Origin: Streptomyces griseoluteus
Lineage (GTDB): Bacteria > Actinomycetota > Actinomycetes > Streptomycetales > Streptomycetaceae
DNA length: 64,000 nt
Reading direction: 5' to 3'
NCBI GenBank assembly: GCA_000717735.1
Contig: JOBE01000018.1
Location: forward strand, 48,233 to 112,232
The position numbers and the translations under genes were made by a program. Numbering within the stretch: the stretch's first letter is position 1; each line of letters starts with the position of its first letter. The notes under the pieces are model-generated. The model made no database searches. It worked only from the letters and a program-made list of their open reading frames with translations, and had not been told where the DNA came from. Shown here piece after piece: positions 10,136-19,703 of the stretch.

Positions 10136-10873
10136 TCAGTTCGGGTACGTCGGGCCCTGCGTCAGGTCGACCACCGGCAGCGAGGGCAGATGCCGCAGCA
10201 CCGCCGTCTCCGCGCGCAGCAGCGTCAGCTCCTCACGCAGCCGGGTCGCCGTGTCGGGGGCCTGGAGCAGCCGCTGCTTGGACGGGGTGTCGAGCACCGC
10301 CGCGGCCGCGACCAGGTACGACACCACCGAGGGGTCGTCCGGCAGGTCGCTCGCCGTCAGCGAGCGCTCCCGTGCCCCCGCGAGCCGCTTCTGGTAGCTC
10401 CGGAAGGCCCGCAGCACCCCCTCGGAGAGGGTGCCGGCCTCCTCGCCCTGCTCCTCGGGGATCTCCTCGGTCTCGGCGACCAGGAACGGCCCGCTCGCGT
10501 CGACCGAGAGCAGCCGGACCCGGGTCGTTCCGGTGGCCATCACCTCGAAGCTGCCGTCCGCGCGCTCACGGATCGACGCCGCGTCCGCGATGCAGCCGAC
10601 CCGGTGGAAGGCCTGGATGGGGTCGGAGCCGAAGCCCGCCGCCGGGCCCTTCTCGGGCAGCGCCGTCTGGTCCGGCATGCCGGGTGCGGTCGGCGCGACC
10701 TCGCGGCCGTCCCGGATGGCGACGACGGCGAAGCGGCGGGGCTCCGAGTCGTCGATCGTGAGCAGCTCGCGCATCATGGCGCGATATCGCTCCTCGAAGA
10801 CGTTCAGCGGCAGCACGAGGCCCGGGAACAGCACCGCGTTGAGCGGGAAGAGTGGCAGGCGAGCGGTGGTCAC
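10136..10873 (-). CDS. LON substrate-binding domain protein
   Basis: 245-aa protein consisting essentially of a Lon N-terminal (PUA-like) substrate-binding domain: LPLFPLNAVLFPGLVLPLNVFEERY at the N-terminus is diagnostic. There is no AAA ATPase or Ser-Lys protease domain, so it is not a Lon protease. Stand-alone proteins of this type are widespread in actinobacteria and may act in protein quality control, though the role is unproven. The start is a GTG (VTTARLPL). It lies 10 nt downstream of the next gene, so they are probably co-transcribed. Confidence 0.88.
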   Translation of the reverse strand: MTTARLPLFPLNAVLFPGLVLPLNVFEERYRAMMRELLTIDDSEPRRFAVVAIRDGREVAPTAPGMPDQTALPEKGPAAGFGSDPIQAFHRVGCIADAASIRERADGSFEVMATGTTRVRLLSVDASGPFLVAETEEIPEEQGEEAGTLSEGVLRAFRSYQKRLAGARERSLTASDLPDDPSVVSYLVAAAAVLDTPSKQRLLQAPDTATRLREELTLLRAETAVLRHLPSLPVVDLTQGPTYPN

Positions 10874-10883
10874 AGCGGTCAGC

Positions 10884-11936
10884 CTAATGGCCGCCGGGCC
10901 CGCTCCGTCCGGCCCGTCCACGTCCGGCGTCCCGGAAGCCCGCCCGGCGGACCGGCTCGCGACGCACCCGGTCCCGCACGGCGAGGAAACGGAGGAGGGG
11001 ATCCTCCCGTACGGAGCCCCGCCCAACACTCCTCGCGGCCCCCCACGGGAACGAGGTCGCGTGGGCCCCGATCCGGCCGAACTCCTCCCGTGCCTCCGCC
11101 CACCGGCCACGCTCGACCAGCACGTACGCGAGCAGGTTGCGGACCTCGGCCGGCCACGGGTCGCCCGCCGGGAACGCCGCCGACAGGGTCAGGGCCCGGT
11201 CCGCCGCCCGGTCGATCCGGGCCTCGGGCACGGCCGGGTCCCGGTCCGGCGGTACCCGGAGCCGGTCATAGGCCGCGCGGACCGGCAGCGCCCGGACGAG
11301 CGAGTCCGGGGCGGCGTCGTCGGCCGCCTCCTCGGCGAAGTCGAAGGCGGCGCGGTGGGAGCCGTACCACTGCGCGGAGAGGTACTTGAGCGCCGCGACA
11401 TGACAGCCGTAGTGGTGCGGGGAGCGGCGCACGGCCTGCTCCCAGTGCGACTCGAAGACGCCGTGCCCCGCGTGCGCCCCGCGCGCGTGGTCCAGGGCGA
11501 GACGCCACGGCACCGGGTCGTGCGGAGCCCCCTCGGTGACCGTCGCGATGAGCGGGCCGAGCTCGCGCAGCCGCTCGGCCCGCGCGGGCGACTCCCAGGC
11601 CCTGCGGACGGCGAGCTGCGCCGTGACGAGCAGCGCGTCGGGGTCGCCCGGCGAGGCGGAGAGCCAGTGGGCCAGCCAGTCGCCCCTGCTGTACGCGAAG
11701 GTGGCGAGCCGGGTGACGTACCGGTCGCGGTCCTCCCACTCGCCGGAGTCCCGGGTGGTGGCGAGCAGTTTCGCGGCGGGCTCCGGATCGGCGAGGGCCG
11801 CGGCGACCAGGGCGGGGGCGAGCCGCCCGTCCGGGGCGTCGAGCAGCACGTCGTCGTCCGGGACGAACCCGGCGGCGGGCCGCGGGGCGTACCGGGCCGG
11901 GTGGACGGCGCCGATCAGGGCACGGAACAAGGACAT
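10884..11936 (-). CDS. conserved hypothetical, alpha-helical repeat protein
   Basis: 350-aa soluble protein, rich in Ala, Arg and Trp, which I do not recognise by name. Much of it is predicted helical with TPR-like spacing (for example LLVTAQLAVRRAWESPARAERLRELGP and NLLAYVLVERGRWAEAREEFGRIG near the C-terminus). It has no signal peptide or membrane segment. Start MSLFRALIGAVHP at 11936 is the only good candidate before a polar low-complexity stretch. It is coupled to the LON-domain gene (10-nt gap), and is probably actinobacteria-specific. Confidence 0.7.
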   Translation of the reverse strand: MSLFRALIGAVHPARYAPRPAAGFVPDDDVLLDAPDGRLAPALVAAALADPEPAAKLLATTRDSGEWEDRDRYVTRLATFAYSRGDWLAHWLSASPGDPDALLVTAQLAVRRAWESPARAERLRELGPLIATVTEGAPHDPVPWRLALDHARGAHAGHGVFESHWEQAVRRSPHHYGCHVAALKYLSAQWYGSHRAAFDFAEEAADDAAPDSLVRALPVRAAYDRLRVPPDRDPAVPEARIDRAADRALTLSAAFPAGDPWPAEVRNLLAYVLVERGRWAEAREEFGRIGAHATSFPWGAARSVGRGSVREDPLLRFLAVRDRVRREPVRRAGFRDAGRGRAGRSGPGGH

Positions 11937-12011
11937 GGTGTGACGTATTCTCCCCCGGCCTCCGCCGCCACGGCAGCCCACCTCACACCCCGTACACCAA
12001 ACCTCCGCCGC

Positions 12012-13625
12012 TCAACCCCTGCTCAGCAGCCGGGTCGCGCCCGCCGCCACCGTGGTCGCCAGGATCCAGCCGAGCAGGATCAGCACGGCCGCCGCCCATT
12101 GCCAGACGCCTTCGAGGCGCCAGTAGCCGTCCTGGCCGAGGTTGATCACGGGTATCAGCAGGTCGAGGGCGTACAGCGGGCCGTTCCACGCGGGGGCCTC
12201 CTCCGCCTTCAGCGGTATCGGGCGGTAGCGGGAGAACGCCACCGTTCCCGCGGCCCACAGGACCGCCATCCACAGCGCCGCCCGGCCCGGCCGGTAGCCG
12301 TACGCCACCGTCCAGTCCTGGACGTATCCCCAGAGCTTCCCCGCCAGCGGCAGGGTCTCCCGTCTGCGCCGCTGCTTGGCGAGCAGCACCTCGCGGGCGT
12401 CGGCGTCCTCCCCGCTGTTGCGCAGGACCGTCGCCAGCCGTTCGTACGGCTCGGGGGCGTACTCCGGGGTCGCCGCCGCCACCCACTCCAGGCGCCAGGC
12501 CAGCGGGAAGCGCTCGTACGGCACGAGGTTCTCGTAGACGAAGCCGCCCATCGCGAGCCCGCCGGGGCCCGGCCAGCTGGTCCACAGGTCGATCAGGGTG
12601 ACGACCTTGGCGCCGTTGAGGACGACGCGGCCCTCCTCCGGGCGCTCGCCGTTGAACCTCAGCTCCGGGGTGACTATCCGGCGCAGCGAGACCTCCTCCC
12701 GGCGTGCCCCGTTCAGCAGGAACCGGGCGTGGTGCAGGTCCACCGCGTCACCGAACCGCCCGTCGTCGAGCCGCACCCCGCCGTGGAACTCCACCGGTTT
12801 GCGCCGGGCGCCCTGGGTGGGCGTCACACCGTACGGCGGGGTGGCCGTCGAGTTGCCCGCGGTCCCCGCGGGGCCCGTCTCCTCGTACACCCAGGCCGCG
12901 TTCAGATAGAGCGAGCGCTCCACCGTCAGCTGCGGAGCGTTCAGCGCGCGGCGGCCCTGGGCGCCGCGCAGCACGCTGCCGCGCAGGCTGAGCGAGACGC
13001 CGACCTTCGCCCCGCGCAGGCTCAGCTCCCCGTGCGTCTCGATCAACTCGGCCTGCAGGTCCTGGGCGACCACGAGGCCGTCCGCGGTGATCGCCCGCCC
13101 CCGCCGGTCCGGCCACACCTGGATCTGGTTGACGAGCAGGTCCGTGCCGATCTGCGCGTCGGTGAGCCGGATGCCCCGCTGCACCCGGCAGCGCGGCAGG
13201 TGCAGGTCCCCCTCGGTGTGCAGCCGGGCCGCCTCCAGACGCGGCAGCGCGCACTCGACCATCCGCAGCGTGCCGAAGCGGGCCTCGGGCAGCACCACCT
13301 CGCCGTCGAACCGGCAGCCGTGCAGCTCGACGTACGGCCCTATCGTCCCGCCCGCCAGATTGAGCACGCCGGTGATCCTGACCCCGCGCAGCTTCAGCGC
13401 GGCGACCCGCCCGGTTCTGGCCGGCGGTCCCGCGAGCAGCAGCAGCGCCACCACCTCGGCGCGGACGCTCCGCTCCTCTCCCCATTCCCTCGTCCCGAAG
13501 GGGTCGTCCCACTCCGCGACGCCTTCCGTCAGATCGCACGTCCTGCCGATACGGAACGCCCGCCACACGGCCCGCTCCGGGCCCGTGAGACCGTCCGGCA
13601 TTCCGTCCTCGTGCGGCTCGGTCAC
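12012..13625 (-). CDS. membrane protein with a pentapeptide-like beta-helix region
   Basis: 537-aa protein. Residues about 60-250 contain many short turns such as VRITGVLNLAGGTIGPYVELHGCRFDG, LHLPRCRVQRGIRLTDAQIG and GELSLRGAKVGVSLSLRGSVL, which look like a right-handed beta-helix with roughly 20-residue turns, akin to pentapeptide repeats. The C-terminal 120 residues hold two membrane segments (ALWMAVLWAAGTVAFS and WAAAVLILLGWILATTVAAGA). Homologues are often annotated as oxidoreductases, but no cofactor motif is visible. GTG at 13625 has GAGGGGG 5 nt upstream. It is divergent from hisD. Confidence 0.72.
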   Translation of the reverse strand: MTEPHEDGMPDGLTGPERAVWRAFRIGRTCDLTEGVAEWDDPFGTREWGEERSVRAEVVALLLLAGPPARTGRVAALKLRGVRITGVLNLAGGTIGPYVELHGCRFDGEVVLPEARFGTLRMVECALPRLEAARLHTEGDLHLPRCRVQRGIRLTDAQIGTDLLVNQIQVWPDRRGRAITADGLVVAQDLQAELIETHGELSLRGAKVGVSLSLRGSVLRGAQGRRALNAPQLTVERSLYLNAAWVYEETGPAGTAGNSTATPPYGVTPTQGARRKPVEFHGGVRLDDGRFGDAVDLHHARFLLNGARREEVSLRRIVTPELRFNGERPEEGRVVLNGAKVVTLIDLWTSWPGPGGLAMGGFVYENLVPYERFPLAWRLEWVAAATPEYAPEPYERLATVLRNSGEDADAREVLLAKQRRRRETLPLAGKLWGYVQDWTVAYGYRPGRAALWMAVLWAAGTVAFSRYRPIPLKAEEAPAWNGPLYALDLLIPVINLGQDGYWRLEGVWQWAAAVLILLGWILATTVAAGATRLLSRG

Positions 13626-13775
13626 TGCCGCCCCCTCGCTTTCCACGATCCGTCTCCGCGATTCCGTGATTCCGTGCCGAGATTCCGCGGTTCCGATTCG
13701 TACAGCCGTTCTTCCCACTGAGTGACGGGCTGAACGCTAACGGTCAGGAGTGGCGAGAGGACGCCAATGTGACGT

Positions 13776-13813
13776 GTATCAGTCAGTGATTGGCATGTAT
13801 CAGCTGGTGATAC
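13776..13813. promoter_or_regulatory. tandem palindromic operators upstream of hisD
   Basis: Two sites, GTATCA-N5-TGATTG (13776-13792) and GTATCA-N5-TGATAC (13797-13813). The second is a perfect palindrome. They are spaced exactly 21 bp apart, two helical turns, and the second ends 39 nt before the hisD start. This geometry suggests cooperative binding of a dimeric regulator controlling the histidine operon and perhaps the divergent gene at 13625. The regulator is not identifiable from this window. Confidence 0.55.
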
Positions 13814-13852
13814 GGGCGACCGGCGTTGTAGGCCGTCTGCGAGAATTGACCC

Positions 13853-15190
13853 GTGATCTCTCGAATCGATCTGCGCGGCGAGGCCCTCCCCGAGGGTTCC
13901 GCCCTGCGCGACCTGCTGCCCCGTGCCGAGTTCGACGTGGAAGCCGCCCTGGAGAAGGTGCGGCCGATCTGCGAGGACGTACGGCATCATGGCGCCGCAG
14001 CGGTGATCGACTACGGGGAGAAATTCGACGGCGTCCGCCTCGAACGCCTGCGCGTCCCCGCCGAGGAGCTCCGTCGCGCCCTCGACGAGCTCGACCCGGC
14101 CGTCCGCGCCGCCCTGGAGGAGTCCATCCGGCGCGCCCGCCTCGTCCACCGGAACCAGCGCCGCACCACCCACACCACCCAGGTCGTGCCCGGCGGCACG
14201 GTCACCGAGAAGTGGATCCCGGTCGACCGCGTCGGCCTGTACGTGCCGGGCGGCCGCTCCGTCTACCCGTCCTCCGTCGTGATGAACGTCGTCCCCGCCC
14301 AGGAGGCCGGCGTCGAGGGCGTGGCCATCGCCTCCCCGCCGCAGAAGGAGTTCGGCGGCCTGCCGCACCCCACGATCCTCGCCGCCTGCGCCCTGCTCGG
14401 CGTCGACGAGGTCTACGCGGCCGGCGGCGCCCAGGCCGTCGCCATGTTCGCGTACGGCACGGAGGGCACCGCCGTCGAGCCCGGCTGCGCCCCCGTCAAC
14501 CTGGTCACCGGCCCCGGCAACATCTACGTCGCCGCCGCCAAGCGCCTCCTCAAGGGCCGCATCGGCATCGACGCCGAGGCCGGCCCCACCGAGATCGCGA
14601 TCCTCGCGGACTCCACCGCCGACCCCGTCCACGTCGCCGCCGACCTGATCAGCCAGGCCGAGCACGACCCGATGGCCGCCTCCGTCCTCGTCACCGACTC
14701 CGAGGAGCTGGCCGCGGCCACCGAGGCCGAGCTGAAGACCCAGGTCGCCGCCTCCAAGCACGTCGACGACCGGATCGTCCCCGCCCTGGCCGGCCGCCAG
14801 TCCGCGATCGTCCTCGTCGACGGCCTCGACGAGGGCCTGCGCGTCGTCGACGCGTACGGCGCCGAGCACCTGGAGATCCAGACCCGAGACGCCGCCGCCG
14901 TCGCCGACCGCGTCCGCAACGCGGGCGCGATCTTCGTCGGCCCCTGGGCCCCCGTCTCGCTCGGCGACTACTGCGCCGGCTCCAACCACGTCCTGCCCAC
15001 CGGCGGCTGCGCCTGCCACTCCTCGGGCCTCTCCGTGCAGTCCTTCCTGCGCGGGGTGCACATCGTGGACTACACGCGCGACGCGCTCGCCGACGTCGCC
15101 CACCACGTGGTGACCCTCGCCGAGGCCGAGGACCTCCCGGCCCACGGCGCGGCAGTCAAGGCCCGTTTCGGCTGGAAGGTGCCCCGGTGA
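13853..15190 (+). CDS. hisD: histidinol dehydrogenase
   Basis: 445-aa enzyme for the last two steps of histidine synthesis: NAD-dependent, zinc-containing oxidation of L-histidinol to L-histidine. Hallmarks are [14 protein letters not shown] near 125-140, [21 protein letters not shown] near 215-235, [20 protein letters not shown] (catalytic His region) and [13 protein letters not shown] plus LSVQSFLRG near the C-terminus. The GTG start is the first gene of an operon running to hisF, and its stop overlaps the hisC start (GTGA). Confidence 0.98.
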   Translation: MISRIDLRGEALPEGSALRDLLPRAEFDVEAALEKVRPICEDVRHHGAAAVIDYGEKFDGVRLERLRVPAEELRRALDELDPAVRAALEESIRRARLVHRNQRRTTHTTQVVPGGTVTEKWIPVDRVGLYVPGGRSVYPSSVVMNVVPAQEAGVEGVAIASPPQKEFGGLPHPTILAACALLGVDEVYAAGGAQAVAMFAYGTEGTAVEPGCAPVNLVTGPGNIYVAAAKRLLKGRIGIDAEAGPTEIAILADSTADPVHVAADLISQAEHDPMAASVLVTDSEELAAATEAELKTQVAASKHVDDRIVPALAGRQSAIVLVDGLDEGLRVVDAYGAEHLEIQTRDAAAVADRVRNAGAIFVGPWAPVSLGDYCAGSNHVLPTGGCACHSSGLSVQSFLRGVHIVDYTRDALADVAHHVVTLAEAEDLPAHGAAVKARFGWKVPR

Positions 15191-16308
15191 GCTTCGGAAC
15201 CGACTTCGGAATCGACGACCTGCCCGTCCGCGACGAGCTGCGCGGCAAGTCGCCGTACGGCGCGCCCCAGCTCGACGTCCCCGTCCAGCTGAACACCAAC
15301 GAGAACCCCTACCCGCTGCCCGAGCCCCTGGTGGCCCGGATCGCGGAGCGGGTCGCCGAGGCCGCCCGCGGCCTCAACCGCTACCCCGACCGGGACGCGG
15401 TCGAGCTCCGCACCGAGCTCGCCCGCTACCTCACCCACACCGGCAAGCACCCGGTCGCCGTCGAGAACGTGTGGGCGGCCAACGGCTCCAACGAGGTCCT
15501 CCAGCAGCTGCTGCAGACCTTCGGCGGCCCCGGCCGTACCGCCATCGGCTTCGAACCCTCGTACTCGATGCACGCCCTCATCGCCCGCGGCACCGGCACC
15601 GGCTGGATCTCCGGGCCGCGCAACGAGGACTTCACCATCGACGTGGCGGCGGCCGAGAAGGCGATCGCCGAGCACCGGCCCGACGTCGTCTTCATCACCT
15701 CCCCCAACAACCCCACCGGCACCGCCGTCGCGGCCGACACCGTCCTCGCCGTCTACGAGGCGGCCCAGGCGGCCGGGCCCTCCATGGTGGTCGTCGACGA
15801 GGCGTACGTGGAGTTCAGCCACCGGGACTCGCTGCTGCCCCTCATCGAGGGCCGCCCGAACCTGGTGGTCTCCCGGACCATGTCCAAGGCCTTCGGCGCC
15901 GCGGGACTGCGCCTCGGCTACCTCGCCGCCCACCCCGCCGTGGTCGACGCCGTCCAGCTGGTCCGCCTCCCGTACCACCTCTCCGCCGTCACCCAGGCGA
16001 CGGCGCTGGCCGCCCTGGAGCACACCGACACCCTCCTGGGGTACGTCGAACAGCTCAAGGCGGAGCGCGACCGGCTCGTCACCGAGCTGCGCGCGACCGG
16101 CTACGAGGTCACCGACTCGGACGCCAACTTCGTGCAGTTCGGGAAGTTCCCCGACACCCACGCGGCCTGGCGGCGGATCCTCGACCGGGGCGTCCTGGTC
16201 CGGGACAACGGCGTACCGGGATGGCTGCGGGTCACCGCCGGCACACCCGAAGAGAACGACGCGTTCCTCGACGCGGTTCGTGAATTGATGAAGGAGCAGG
16301 AGCGATGA
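15187..16308 (+). CDS. hisC: histidinol-phosphate aminotransferase
   Basis: 373-aa PLP-dependent class I/II aminotransferase converting imidazole acetol phosphate to histidinol phosphate. Substrate and PLP motifs: [10 protein letters not shown] near residue 38, [21 protein letters not shown], and the Schiff-base lysine in [17 protein letters not shown] (about K234). It starts at GTG 15187 overlapping the hisD stop, and ends ATGA-overlapped with hisB, so translation is coupled. Confidence 0.97.
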   Translation: MSFGTDFGIDDLPVRDELRGKSPYGAPQLDVPVQLNTNENPYPLPEPLVARIAERVAEAARGLNRYPDRDAVELRTELARYLTHTGKHPVAVENVWAANGSNEVLQQLLQTFGGPGRTAIGFEPSYSMHALIARGTGTGWISGPRNEDFTIDVAAAEKAIAEHRPDVVFITSPNNPTGTAVAADTVLAVYEAAQAAGPSMVVVDEAYVEFSHRDSLLPLIEGRPNLVVSRTMSKAFGAAGLRLGYLAAHPAVVDAVQLVRLPYHLSAVTQATALAALEHTDTLLGYVEQLKAERDRLVTELRATGYEVTDSDANFVQFGKFPDTHAAWRRILDRGVLVRDNGVPGWLRVTAGTPEENDAFLDAVRELMKEQER

Positions 16309-16898
16309 GCCGCGTAGGCCGCGTTGAGCGCACCACCAAGGAGACCTCCGTCGTCGTCGAGATCGACCTCGACGGCACCGGAAAGGTCGACGTGTCGACC
16401 GGGGTCGGCTTCTACGACCACATGCTCGACCAGCTCGGCCGGCACGGTCTGTTCGACCTCACCGTCAAGACCGACGGTGACCTGCACATCGACTCGCACC
16501 ACACCATCGAGGACACCGCCCTCGCCCTCGGCGCCGCCTTCAAGCAGGCCCTCGGCGACAAGGTCGGCATCTACCGCTTCGGCAACTGCACCGTCCCCCT
16601 GGACGAGTCGCTCGCCCAGGTGACCGTCGACCTCTCCGGCCGGCCGTACCTCGTGCACACCGAGCCCGAGAACATGGCGCCGATGATCGGCTCGTACGAC
16701 ACGACGATGACCCGGCACATCCTGGAGTCCTTCGTCGCCCAGGCCCAGATCGCGCTGCACGTCCACGTCCCGTACGGGCGCAACGCCCACCACATCGTGG
16801 AGTGCCAGTTCAAGGCGCTGGCCCGCGCCCTCCGCTACGCCTCCGAGCGCGACGTGCGCGCCGCCGGCATCCTCCCCTCCACGAAGGGCGCCCTCTAG
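16305..16898 (+). CDS. hisB: imidazoleglycerol-phosphate dehydratase
   Basis: 197-aa monofunctional HisB dehydratase. Metal-binding histidine motifs [30 protein letters not shown] and [20 protein letters not shown] are present. The protein lacks the phosphatase half found in enterobacterial HisB, as expected in actinobacteria. ATGA overlap with hisC. Confidence 0.98.
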   Translation: MSRVGRVERTTKETSVVVEIDLDGTGKVDVSTGVGFYDHMLDQLGRHGLFDLTVKTDGDLHIDSHHTIEDTALALGAAFKQALGDKVGIYRFGNCTVPLDESLAQVTVDLSGRPYLVHTEPENMAPMIGSYDTTMTRHILESFVAQAQIALHVHVPYGRNAHHIVECQFKALARALRYASERDVRAAGILPSTKGAL

Positions 16899-16900
16899 TC

Positions 16901-17065
16901 GTGAACGGCCTCTCCACCGTCCTCATCGTCGTCGGGCTCTTCCTGCTCGGCGGCATCTACTCCTTCGCCAAGCAGCAGATGCCCAAGAGCGTCATCGTGC
17001 TGCTCTCCGTCGGCGCGGCGATGTGTCTCACCGCCGGCGTGCTGCGACTGAGCGTGTGGGCGTGA
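16901..17065 (+). CDS. 54-aa two-TM membrane protein inside the his operon
   Basis: A short gene between hisB and hisH with GTG start 2 nt after the hisB stop. It encodes two hydrophobic segments ([19 protein letters not shown] and [19 protein letters not shown]) separated by a polar AKQQMPK turn. It ends 2 nt before the hisH ATG; the GTG at 17062 overlaps its stop. Its tight packing argues that it is a real gene co-translated with the pathway. Function unknown. Confidence 0.75.
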   Translation: MNGLSTVLIVVGLFLLGGIYSFAKQQMPKSVIVLLSVGAAMCLTAGVLRLSVWA

Positions 17066-17067
17066 CC

Positions 17068-17715
17068 ATGAGCACCTCCTCCCCGAAGAAGGTCGTCGTC
17101 TTCGACTACGGCTTCGGCAACGTCCGCTCCGCCGAGCGCGCCCTCGCCCGGGTCGGCGCCGACGTCGAGATCACCCGCGACTACGACAAGGCCATGAACG
17201 CCGACGGGCTCCTCGTCCCCGGCGTCGGTGCCTTCTCCGCCTGCATGCAGGGGCTCAAGGAGGCCCGCGGCGACTGGATCGTCGGCCGCAGGCTCTCCGG
17301 CGGACGCCCGGTCATGGGCATCTGCGTCGGCATGCAGATCCTCTTCGCCCACGGCATCGAGCACGGCGTGGAGACCGAGGGCCTCGACGAGTGGCCCGGC
17401 ACCGTCGAGCCGCTGAACGCCCCCGTCGTCCCCCACATGGGCTGGAACACGGTCGACGCGCCCGCCGACACGCAGCTGTTCGCCGGCCTCGACGCCGACG
17501 CCCGGTACTACTTCGTGCACTCCTACGCGGTGCGCGAGTGGACCCTGGAGGTCGGCAACAAGAACATGCGTGCCCCCAAGATCACCTGGGCCACCCACGG
17601 CGAACCCTTCGTCGCGGCCGTCGAGAACGGCGCCCTGTGGGCCACCCAGTTCCACCCCGAGAAGTCCGGCGACGCCGGCGCCCAGCTCCTCACCAACTGG
17701 ATCGGAACCCTGTGA
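17068..17715 (+). CDS. hisH: imidazole glycerol phosphate synthase, glutaminase subunit
   Basis: 215-aa class I glutamine amidotransferase. It hydrolyses glutamine and passes ammonia to HisF. The nucleophile is in [11 protein letters not shown] (about C86), and the His-Glu pair in FHPEKSG near 195. [10 protein letters not shown] forms the oxyanion region. ATG at 17068 is chosen; GTG at 17062, two codons earlier, is an alternative. Stop overlaps the priA start (GTGA). Confidence 0.97.
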   Translation: MSTSSPKKVVVFDYGFGNVRSAERALARVGADVEITRDYDKAMNADGLLVPGVGAFSACMQGLKEARGDWIVGRRLSGGRPVMGICVGMQILFAHGIEHGVETEGLDEWPGTVEPLNAPVVPHMGWNTVDAPADTQLFAGLDADARYYFVHSYAVREWTLEVGNKNMRAPKITWATHGEPFVAAVENGALWATQFHPEKSGDAGAQLLTNWIGTL

Positions 17716-18446
17716 GCACTCTCGAACTCCTCCCCGCCGTCGACGTCCGTGACGGCCAGGCCGTCCGGCTCGTCCACGGCGAGTCCGGCAGCGAGACCTC
17801 CTACGGCGCCCCGCTGGAGGCCGCCCTGGCCTGGCAGCGTGCCGGCGCCGAGTGGCTCCACCTGGTCGACCTGGACGCCGCCTTCGGCACCGGCGACAAC
17901 CGCGACCTGATCCGCCAGGTCACTGCGTCCATGGCGGACATGAACCTCAAGGTCGAGCTCTCCGGCGGCATCCGCGACGACGCCTCGCTCGCCGCCGCCC
18001 TCGCCACCGGCTGCACCCGCGTCAACCTCGGCACCGCCGCCCTGGAGACCCCCGAGTGGGTCGCCAAGGTCATCGCCGAGTACGGCGACAAGATCGCCGT
18101 CGGTCTCGACGTGCGCGGCACGACGCTCCGCGGCCGGGGCTGGACCCGCGACGGCGGCGACCTCTACGAGACGCTCGCCCGCCTCGACTCCGAGGGCTGC
18201 TCGCGCTACGTCGTCACCGACATCGCCAAGGACGGCACCCTCCAGGGCCCCAACCTGGAGCTCCTGAAGAACGTCTGCGCGGCCACCGACAAGCCCGTCG
18301 TCGCCTCCGGCGGCGTCTCCTCCCTGGACGACCTGCGGGCCCTGTCCGAGCTGGTCCCGCTGGGCGTGGAGGGCGCGATCGTCGGCAAGGCGCTGTACGC
18401 CAAGGCGTTCACCCTGGAAGAGGCGCTCGCGGCGGTGAAGCCGTGA
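17712..18446 (+). CDS. priA: phosphoribosyl isomerase A (dual HisA/TrpF)
   Basis: 244-aa (beta-alpha)8 isomerase. [18 protein letters not shown] starts the barrel, followed by [22 protein letters not shown] and [13 protein letters not shown]. In Streptomyces and Mycobacterium this enzyme acts on both ProFAR (histidine) and phosphoribosyl anthranilate (tryptophan). The RGRGW segment and the lack of a trpF among the trp genes of this window support the dual role. Coupled to hisH and ridA by 4-nt overlaps. Confidence 0.94.
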   Translation: MSTLELLPAVDVRDGQAVRLVHGESGSETSYGAPLEAALAWQRAGAEWLHLVDLDAAFGTGDNRDLIRQVTASMADMNLKVELSGGIRDDASLAAALATGCTRVNLGTAALETPEWVAKVIAEYGDKIAVGLDVRGTTLRGRGWTRDGGDLYETLARLDSEGCSRYVVTDIAKDGTLQGPNLELLKNVCAATDKPVVASGGVSSLDDLRALSELVPLGVEGAIVGKALYAKAFTLEEALAAVKP

Positions 18447-18841
18447 CCGCGGAGGTCCGCAAGGTGGTGACCGGCGCTCCGTGGGAGGACCAGTTCGGCT
18501 ACTCCCGCGCGGTGCGGCTGCCGAACGGCCTGGTCCTGGTCTCCGGCTGTACGTCGGTGGTCGGCGGCCAGATCGCCGGGGGAGGCCCCTACGAGCAGGC
18601 GATGAACTCCTTCAACGTGGCCTTCGGCGCGCTGAAGCAGCTGGACATGGGCCCGGAGCACGTCGTGCGCACCCGGATGTACATCACGCACGCCCGGGAC
18701 GTGGACGAGGTCGGCCGCGCGCACAAGGAGCTGTTCGACGCCGTCCGCCCCGCCGCCTCCATGATCATCGTCTCCGGCTTCGTCGACCCCAGCCTGGTCG
18801 TCGAGGTCGAGGTGGAAGCCTTCCGGGGTGATGCGGCATGA
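18443..18841 (+). CDS. RidA/Rid family enamine/imine deaminase-like protein
   Basis: 132-aa YjgF/RidA-superfamily protein lying between priA and hisF, overlapping both by 4 nt. Recognisable blocks: [39 protein letters not shown] and [10 protein letters not shown]; the Arg of VRTRMYIT is the position that binds the carboxylate in active Rid proteins. Family members hydrolyse reactive enamine/imine intermediates made by PLP enzymes. Its place in the operon suggests a housekeeping role in histidine synthesis, which is inference. Confidence 0.88.
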   Translation: MTAEVRKVVTGAPWEDQFGYSRAVRLPNGLVLVSGCTSVVGGQIAGGGPYEQAMNSFNVAFGALKQLDMGPEHVVRTRMYITHARDVDEVGRAHKELFDAVRPAASMIIVSGFVDPSLVVEVEVEAFRGDAA

Positions 18842-19593
18842 GCCTCGCCGTACGGGTGATCCCCTGCCTGGACGTCGACAACGGCCGGGTCGTCAAGGGC
18901 GTCAACTTCCAGAACCTGCGGGACGCCGGTGACCCCGTCGAGATGGCGAAGCTGTACGACGCCGAGGGCGCCGACGAGCTGTGCTTCCTCGACATCACCG
19001 CCTCCTCCGGCAACCGGGAGACCACCTACGACGTGGTGCGCCGCACCGCCGAGCAGGTCTTCATCCCGCTCACGGTCGGCGGCGGCGTCCGGGCGGCACA
19101 GGACGTCGACAAGCTGCTGCGGGCCGGGGCCGACAAGGTGGGCGTCAACACCGCCGCCATCGCGCGCCCCGAGCTGATCCAGGAGATCGCGGAGCGTTTC
19201 GGCCGCCAGGTGCTGGTCCTGTCGGTCGACGCCCGGCGCACCGCCTCCGGTTCCTTCGAGGTGACGACGCACGGCGGCCGCAAGGGCACCGGCATCGACG
19301 CCGTCGAGTGGGCGCACCGGGCCGCCGAGCTCGGGGCGGGGGAGATCCTGCTCAACTCGATGGACGCGGACGGGACCAAGGACGGCTACGACACCGAGAT
19401 GATCGCGGCCGTGCGCAAGCACGTCACGGTGCCGGTGATCGCCTCCGGCGGCGCCGGCAAGCTCGCCGACTTCCCGCCGGCCGTGGCGGCCGGCGCGGAC
19501 GCGGTGCTCGCGGCCTCCGTCTTCCACTTCGGCGATCTGCGGATCCCGCAGGTCAAGGACGCGCTGCGGGAGGCGGGCCACCAGGTCCGCTGA
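18838..19593 (+). CDS. hisF: imidazole glycerol phosphate synthase, cyclase subunit
   Basis: 251-aa (beta-alpha)8 cyclase that takes ammonia from HisH and makes IGP and AICAR. Catalytic aspartates lie in [16 protein letters not shown] (D11 region) and [13 protein letters not shown] (D130 region). ATGA overlap with the Rid gene, and it is the last gene of the his operon, followed by a terminator at 19606. Confidence 0.98.
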   Translation: MSLAVRVIPCLDVDNGRVVKGVNFQNLRDAGDPVEMAKLYDAEGADELCFLDITASSGNRETTYDVVRRTAEQVFIPLTVGGGVRAAQDVDKLLRAGADKVGVNTAAIARPELIQEIAERFGRQVLVLSVDARRTASGSFEVTTHGGRKGTGIDAVEWAHRAAELGAGEILLNSMDADGTKDGYDTEMIAAVRKHVTVPVIASGGAGKLADFPPAVAAGADAVLAASVFHFGDLRIPQVKDALREAGHQVR

Positions 19594-19605
19594 GCGAGCG
19601 CGGGT

Positions 19606-19630
19606 GAGGGCCCCTCCGGGGGCCCTCTTT
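19606..19630 (+). terminator. terminator of the his operon
   Basis: GAGGGCCCC-TCCG-GGGGCCCTC, a perfect 9-bp stem and tetraloop followed by TTT, 12 nt after the hisF stop. Confidence 0.85.
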
Positions 19631-19656
19631 CCTTCGCGAGATGTGCAGGATTATTT

Positions 19657-19697
19657 GTGCAATTACCATTGCGCAGTTTTCCCTTCGCGTCTAACGT
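19657..19697 (+). promoter_or_regulatory. promoter with overlapping operator, arsR-like gene
   Basis: A near-perfect palindrome GTGCAAT-TACC-ATTGCGC (19657-19674) overlaps a -35-like TTGCGC (19669). A -10-like TAACGT lies 17 bp later (19692-19697), and the ATG at 19704 is only 6 nt beyond, so the transcript is probably leaderless. The arrangement fits autorepression by the ArsR-type regulator. Confidence 0.55.
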
Positions 19698-19703
19698 CGT
19701 GTC

